Positions 38,633 to 41,472 of a stretch of 41,472 nucleotides of DNA are shown one piece after another; position 1 is the first letter of the stretch, and the number at the start of each line of letters is the position of its first letter. The position numbers and the translations under genes were made by a program. The stretch covers positions 1-41,472 of the forward strand of contig CALFJA010000061.1 in the NCBI GenBank assembly GCA_937877605.1. Reading direction: 5' to 3'. The notes under the pieces were generated by a model. That model was not told the DNA's origin. It worked only from the letters and a program-made list of their open reading frames with translations, and searched no databases. The DNA comes from an uncultured Prevotellaceae bacterium. Lineage in GTDB: Bacteria; Bacteroidota; Bacteroidia; Bacteroidales; Bacteroidaceae.

Positions 38633-41236
38633 TTACTTTGATGAATGGTTTTTCCTGCGCCGGACAAACTGGATGACTTCGTTCAGCCACAGCACCGACG
38701 AGGTGCCGGCGATGACGGCTGTCCATTCCTGCCACTTCAAGGGCGTGGTGCGGAACACGGCACCTCCGCACTCCACGATGAGTATTTGTCCCACAAGGAT
38801 GAGGAGCATGATGAGGTGCAGACCGCGGTCTGCCCACCAGCGGTGGAACGCCGACAGCGTAGTGCCCAGTGTCTTGGCATTCAGCAGGTTCCAGAAATGG
38901 AGCATGACGAAAGTAGTGAAGAACACGGTCAGTTCCCATTTGTCGAACCCTTCTTCTCCGTTTCGCTCGCAGTAGATGAGCATGCCGAACATGGCGGCAA
39001 AGATGGGGAGGCTCCAACAGAGTATCTGTTTTGCCATCGGGCGCGTCACGATAGGGTCGGTCACCTTCCGGGGCTGTTCCTTCATCACCTCCCTCGAAGG
39101 GGGCAGCGACGACAAGGCCATGGCGGCAAAGGTGTCCATGATGAGGTTCACCCACAGAATCTGGGTGACGGTGAGCGGTAGTTCGTTGCCGATGAAGGCA
39201 CCGCCCAGCGTCAGCAACAGTGCCGTGATGTTCACCACGAGTTGGAAATAGAGGAAGCGCTGTATGTTCTTGTAGAGCGAGCGTCCCCACATCACCGCCT
39301 TGGAGATGGAAAGGAACGAGTCGTCCAGGATGGTAATGTCGCTTGCTTCCTTGGCAACATGGGTGCCCGCCCCCAGCGACAGCCCCACATGTGCATGGTG
39401 CAGGGCCGGTGCATCGTTCGTTCCGTCGCCCGTGACTGCCACGGTGTAGTCCTGCTCTTGCAGCAGACGGACCAGACGCTGTTTGTCTTGTGGGCGGGCT
39501 CTTGACAGAAGGCAGATTTCCCGTGCCTTGGCGGCAGCCTCCTCATCGGAGAGTTGGTTCCACTCCATGCCGGTCATGGCGTGTCCGTTCCAGAACCCCA
39601 GCTGTTTGGCAACCTCAGTGGCAGTCTGCGTGGAGTCGCCCGTGACAATCTTTATCTCTATGCCGGCCTTGCGGCAGGTATCGATGGCCTGTTTCACATC
39701 GTCGCGAATGGGGTCGGCAATGGCGCAGAACGCCTGAAGGGTGAGATGCCTAAGTGGTATCGGAGTACCGGCATCGGGTATTTCTTCCAACCGTTTTGTT
39801 GCGAATGCAAGGGTGCGGTAGCCTTTCTGTTGGGCGGCATGGAGCCGTCCGGCAAGTTCTTCCTGCTCGGAAGCAGGAAGGTCGCACATCTCTACAACCA
39901 CCTCAGGAGCACCCTTCACCAACAGGAATGTGCCTAATGGCGTGGTGGCGGTGGTCGACATGTATTTCTTTTCGGTGGAGAAACTTTCCTGATTGTAGAT
40001 AGTTGCAGCCATTCTGCGCGGTTTGTAGTCTTCCTTCCGGTCTGCCAGCCATTCCAGCAAGGCACCTTCCGTTGGATTACCGATGTGATCCTTGCCATTG
40101 GTTTCCGCCGTGCTGTTCACGCTGATGGCAGTATAGAGCAACTCTTCCTGCTCACGCTCGCTCCACCCTGGCATGGCTTGCCGGTGCATTTCCACCACCT
40201 GCATGGCATTCTGCGTGAGTGTTCCGGTCTTGTCGGTACAAATCATGTTCACTGCACCGATGGTCTCGCAGGCATGCAACTTGCGGACAAGAATGTTGGA
40301 GCCTAACATCCGCCGCATGTTCAATGCCAATGCCAGCGTGATGGCCATGGGAAGTCCTTCGGGAACGGCCATCACTATCAGCGTGACAGCCATCATGAAG
40401 TATTTCAATACGACCTCAGCCATGCCCAGGTAGTTGTCACTCTGCCAGAGGGTGGGATTGGTAAGGATGTTATGGGTCAGGAATGTCGCAAATGCTCCGG
40501 CTGCCGTCAGTCCACCGAAGATGGAAATCCGCCGTGCCAGTTGTGCCAACTGGCGGTCGAGCGGCGTCTTGGTGTGGAGCACCTCGGTGGAATGGCGTGC
40601 CACTTTCCCAATCTCCGTCCGGGCGCCGATGGCGGTAACGACAAACTCCCCGCGTCCGTTCATCACCATGGTGGAACGCAATACGCGGTCGGAAGCGTAT
40701 GCCTGACCGGTCTCTTTCGCCTCGACAGACTTGCTGGTAAGGTTCTCGCCCGTCAGCGTCGACTCGTTAACCTGCAGGTTCACGGCCAACAGCAGTTTGC
40801 CGTCGGCAGGAATCTCGTCGCCCACCTCAATGAGCACGACATCGCCCATGGTCACTTCCTGGCGGGGGACAAGCACCACCTTGCCGTCGCGGCGAACCTT
40901 CACCGGCTGCTGCTCGTCAAGTTGTGTAAGCAGGGCAAACTTCTTCGCCGCGTCGCGTTCAAAGAAAAAGCCTACCGTGGTGGCAAAGAATATGGCAAGC
41001 AAGATGCCGATTGTCTCGATGAAATCGCCATTATAGAAAGCAAGCCCCAGCGAAACAAGTGCGGCTATAATAAGGATGACAATGATGGGATCGCGGTATT
41101 TTTCCAGATATAACTTCCACATCGGCTCCCGCTTGACTTCCGGCAAAATGTTCAGTCCGTACAGCGCTTGATGCCGTACAGCCTCCTCGGTGCTTAGGCC
41201 TTTCTGCCGATACTCATTGGAAGTAAACCCCTTCAT
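38633..41236 (-). CDS. P-type Ca2+-transporting ATPase (PMCA-like)
   Basis: 867 residues from ATG 41236 (MKGFTSNEYRQKG). The -7 box at 41259-41266 rules out any start at 41299; an ATG at 41248 (MGST) would be nearly leaderless and is less likely. Visible: N-terminal cation-ATPase domain, NESTLTGEN loop, ion-binding VPEGLPMAIT in M4, phosphorylated Asp335 in CTDKTGTLTQ, nucleotide domain, GDGTNDAPAL hinge, and six C-terminal membrane helices including NLIMDTFAAMALSS. It exports Ca2+ (or a related cation) from the cytosol across the inner membrane. First gene of the operon ending with the CPBP protease. Confidence 0.94.
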   Translation of the reverse strand: MKGFTSNEYRQKGLSTEEAVRHQALYGLNILPEVKREPMWKLYLEKYRDPIIVILIIAALVSLGLAFYNGDFIETIGILLAIFFATTVGFFFERDAAKKFALLTQLDEQQPVKVRRDGKVVLVPRQEVTMGDVVLIEVGDEIPADGKLLLAVNLQVNESTLTGENLTSKSVEAKETGQAYASDRVLRSTMVMNGRGEFVVTAIGARTEIGKVARHSTEVLHTKTPLDRQLAQLARRISIFGGLTAAGAFATFLTHNILTNPTLWQSDNYLGMAEVVLKYFMMAVTLIVMAVPEGLPMAITLALALNMRRMLGSNILVRKLHACETIGAVNMICTDKTGTLTQNAMQVVEMHRQAMPGWSEREQEELLYTAISVNSTAETNGKDHIGNPTEGALLEWLADRKEDYKPRRMAATIYNQESFSTEKKYMSTTATTPLGTFLLVKGAPEVVVEMCDLPASEQEELAGRLHAAQQKGYRTLAFATKRLEEIPDAGTPIPLRHLTLQAFCAIADPIRDDVKQAIDTCRKAGIEIKIVTGDSTQTATEVAKQLGFWNGHAMTGMEWNQLSDEEAAAKAREICLLSRARPQDKQRLVRLLQEQDYTVAVTGDGTNDAPALHHAHVGLSLGAGTHVAKEASDITILDDSFLSISKAVMWGRSLYKNIQRFLYFQLVVNITALLLTLGGAFIGNELPLTVTQILWVNLIMDTFAAMALSSLPPSREVMKEQPRKVTDPIVTRPMAKQILCWSLPIFAAMFGMLIYCERNGEEGFDKWELTVFFTTFVMLHFWNLLNAKTLGTTLSAFHRWWADRGLHLIMLLILVGQILIVECGGAVFRTTPLKWQEWTAVIAGTSSVLWLNEVIQFVRRRKNHSSK

Positions 41237-41258
41237 TGTGCTGCCCATGGAATTTTTG

Positions 41259-41266
41259 CAAAAGTA
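41259..41266 (-). promoter_or_regulatory. -7 promoter box of the Ca2+-ATPase operon
   Basis: Minus-strand TACTTTTG fits TAnnTTTG. Transcription would begin around 41250, leaving about 15 nt before ATG 41236. No clean TTTG at the -33 position was seen. Confidence 0.6.
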
Positions 41267-41355
41267 ATAAATTCTTCCATAGTAGCATGCACCCCGCAAA
41301 CCTTTTATGTGATTTTAATCAAAATGTAACGGCTGGAGAATTTCCCCCTCAAGAA

Positions 41356-41387
41356 TTTGCATATGTTTTTCGAAAAGTCTACCTTTG
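41356..41387 (+). promoter_or_regulatory. Bacteroidetes -33/-7 promoter of the tRNA gene
   Basis: TTTG at 41356-41359, 20-nt spacer, TACCTTTG at 41380-41387: an exact match to the Bacteroides housekeeping (RpoD/SigABfr) consensus. It lies about 31 nt upstream of the tRNA 5' end and is divergent from the ATPase promoter. Confidence 0.85.
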
Positions 41388-41418
41388 CAACCGCAAAATG
41401 CTCCAAGGCGAGCATGCA

Positions 41419-41472
41419 GGACTTGTAGCTCAGTTGGTTAGAGCAACAGACTCATAATCTGGAGGTCGTAGG
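41419..41472 (+). tRNA. tRNA with CAU anticodon (probably Met), 3' end outside window
   Basis: Acceptor strand GGACTTG (41419-41425), D-arm GCTC/GAGC (41428-41431 with 41441-41444), anticodon stem ACAGA with TCTGG (one A-G mismatch at the base), loop CTCATAA with anticodon CAT at 41453-41455, variable loop, and the start of the T-arm GTAGG at the window edge. Elongator tRNA-Met is most likely. The lysidine-modified tRNA-Ile2 has the same anticodon and cannot be excluded without the 3' half. Confidence 0.88.

Noticed and set aside
1..41472. Insertion sequences, prophage or integrative element genes
   Set aside because: No transposase, integrase, relaxase or phage structural protein is encoded on either strand; only short non-coding repeats were found.

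Overview
The window looks like a chromosomal segment of a gut- or oral-type Bacteroidales (Bacteroidaceae/Prevotellaceae). The evidence is the Bacteroidetes promoter boxes (TAnnTTTG at -7, with TTTG about 20 nt upstream), weak Shine-Dalgarno use, a Bacteroides-style UpxY/NusG antiterminator, GH2 and GH3 polysaccharide-degrading enzymes, and gene families typical of this phylum. I see no transposase, integrase, phage gene or CRISPR array.

Layout. (1) 1-5977, plus strand: the 3' end of a glycan-degradation operon, with a GH2 beta-galactosidase (5' end outside the window), a GH3 beta-glucosidase/xylosidase-type enzyme and a secreted YD-repeat-like protein. It ends at a strong bidirectional hairpin terminator inside an interspersed repeat (6011-6121). 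(2) 35882 down to 6153, minus strand: about 34 tightly packed genes that read as one approximately 30-kb aryl-polyene plus dialkylresorcinol (flexirubin-type) cluster. Its first gene is a UpxY/LoaP-type antiterminator behind a good promoter. (3) 41236 down to 36273, minus strand: a Ca2+ P-type ATPase, a HAD phosphatase, ribF and a CPBP membrane protease, probably one housekeeping operon. (4) 41356 onwards, plus strand: a consensus promoter and the first 54 nt of a CAU-anticodon tRNA.

How the cluster works (inference from family knowledge). A type II PKS/FAS set builds a conjugated polyene: KS 33223, KS 24767 with CLF 23708, KS 26818 with the half-size KS-like 26237, ketoreductase 34475, dehydratases 21891 and 28407, thioesterase 27969 and three ACPs. 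An acyl-AMP ligase (6680) with its own ACP probably loads a starter. DarB (16729) and DarA (17899) make a dialkylresorcinol. An O-methyltransferase, a CrtI-like oxidoreductase and several PlsC- and LpxL-type acyltransferases decorate and join the parts. An MMPL exporter fused to an acyltransferase, a LolA-like carrier with a LolB-like partner, a GT2 and a 4-TM EamA flippase-like protein suggest delivery of a lipid-anchored product to the outer membrane.

Most notable points: no tyrosine/histidine ammonia-lyase or chorismate lyase is in the cluster, so the source of the aryl starter is unexplained. The two dehydratases appear to have lost opposite halves of the catalytic pair. One secreted-protein gene carries a single-base frameshift (about 31692) and the O-methyltransferase contains a G9 tract. 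Several families of short intergenic repeats and hairpins punctuate the operon and sometimes encode protein termini.
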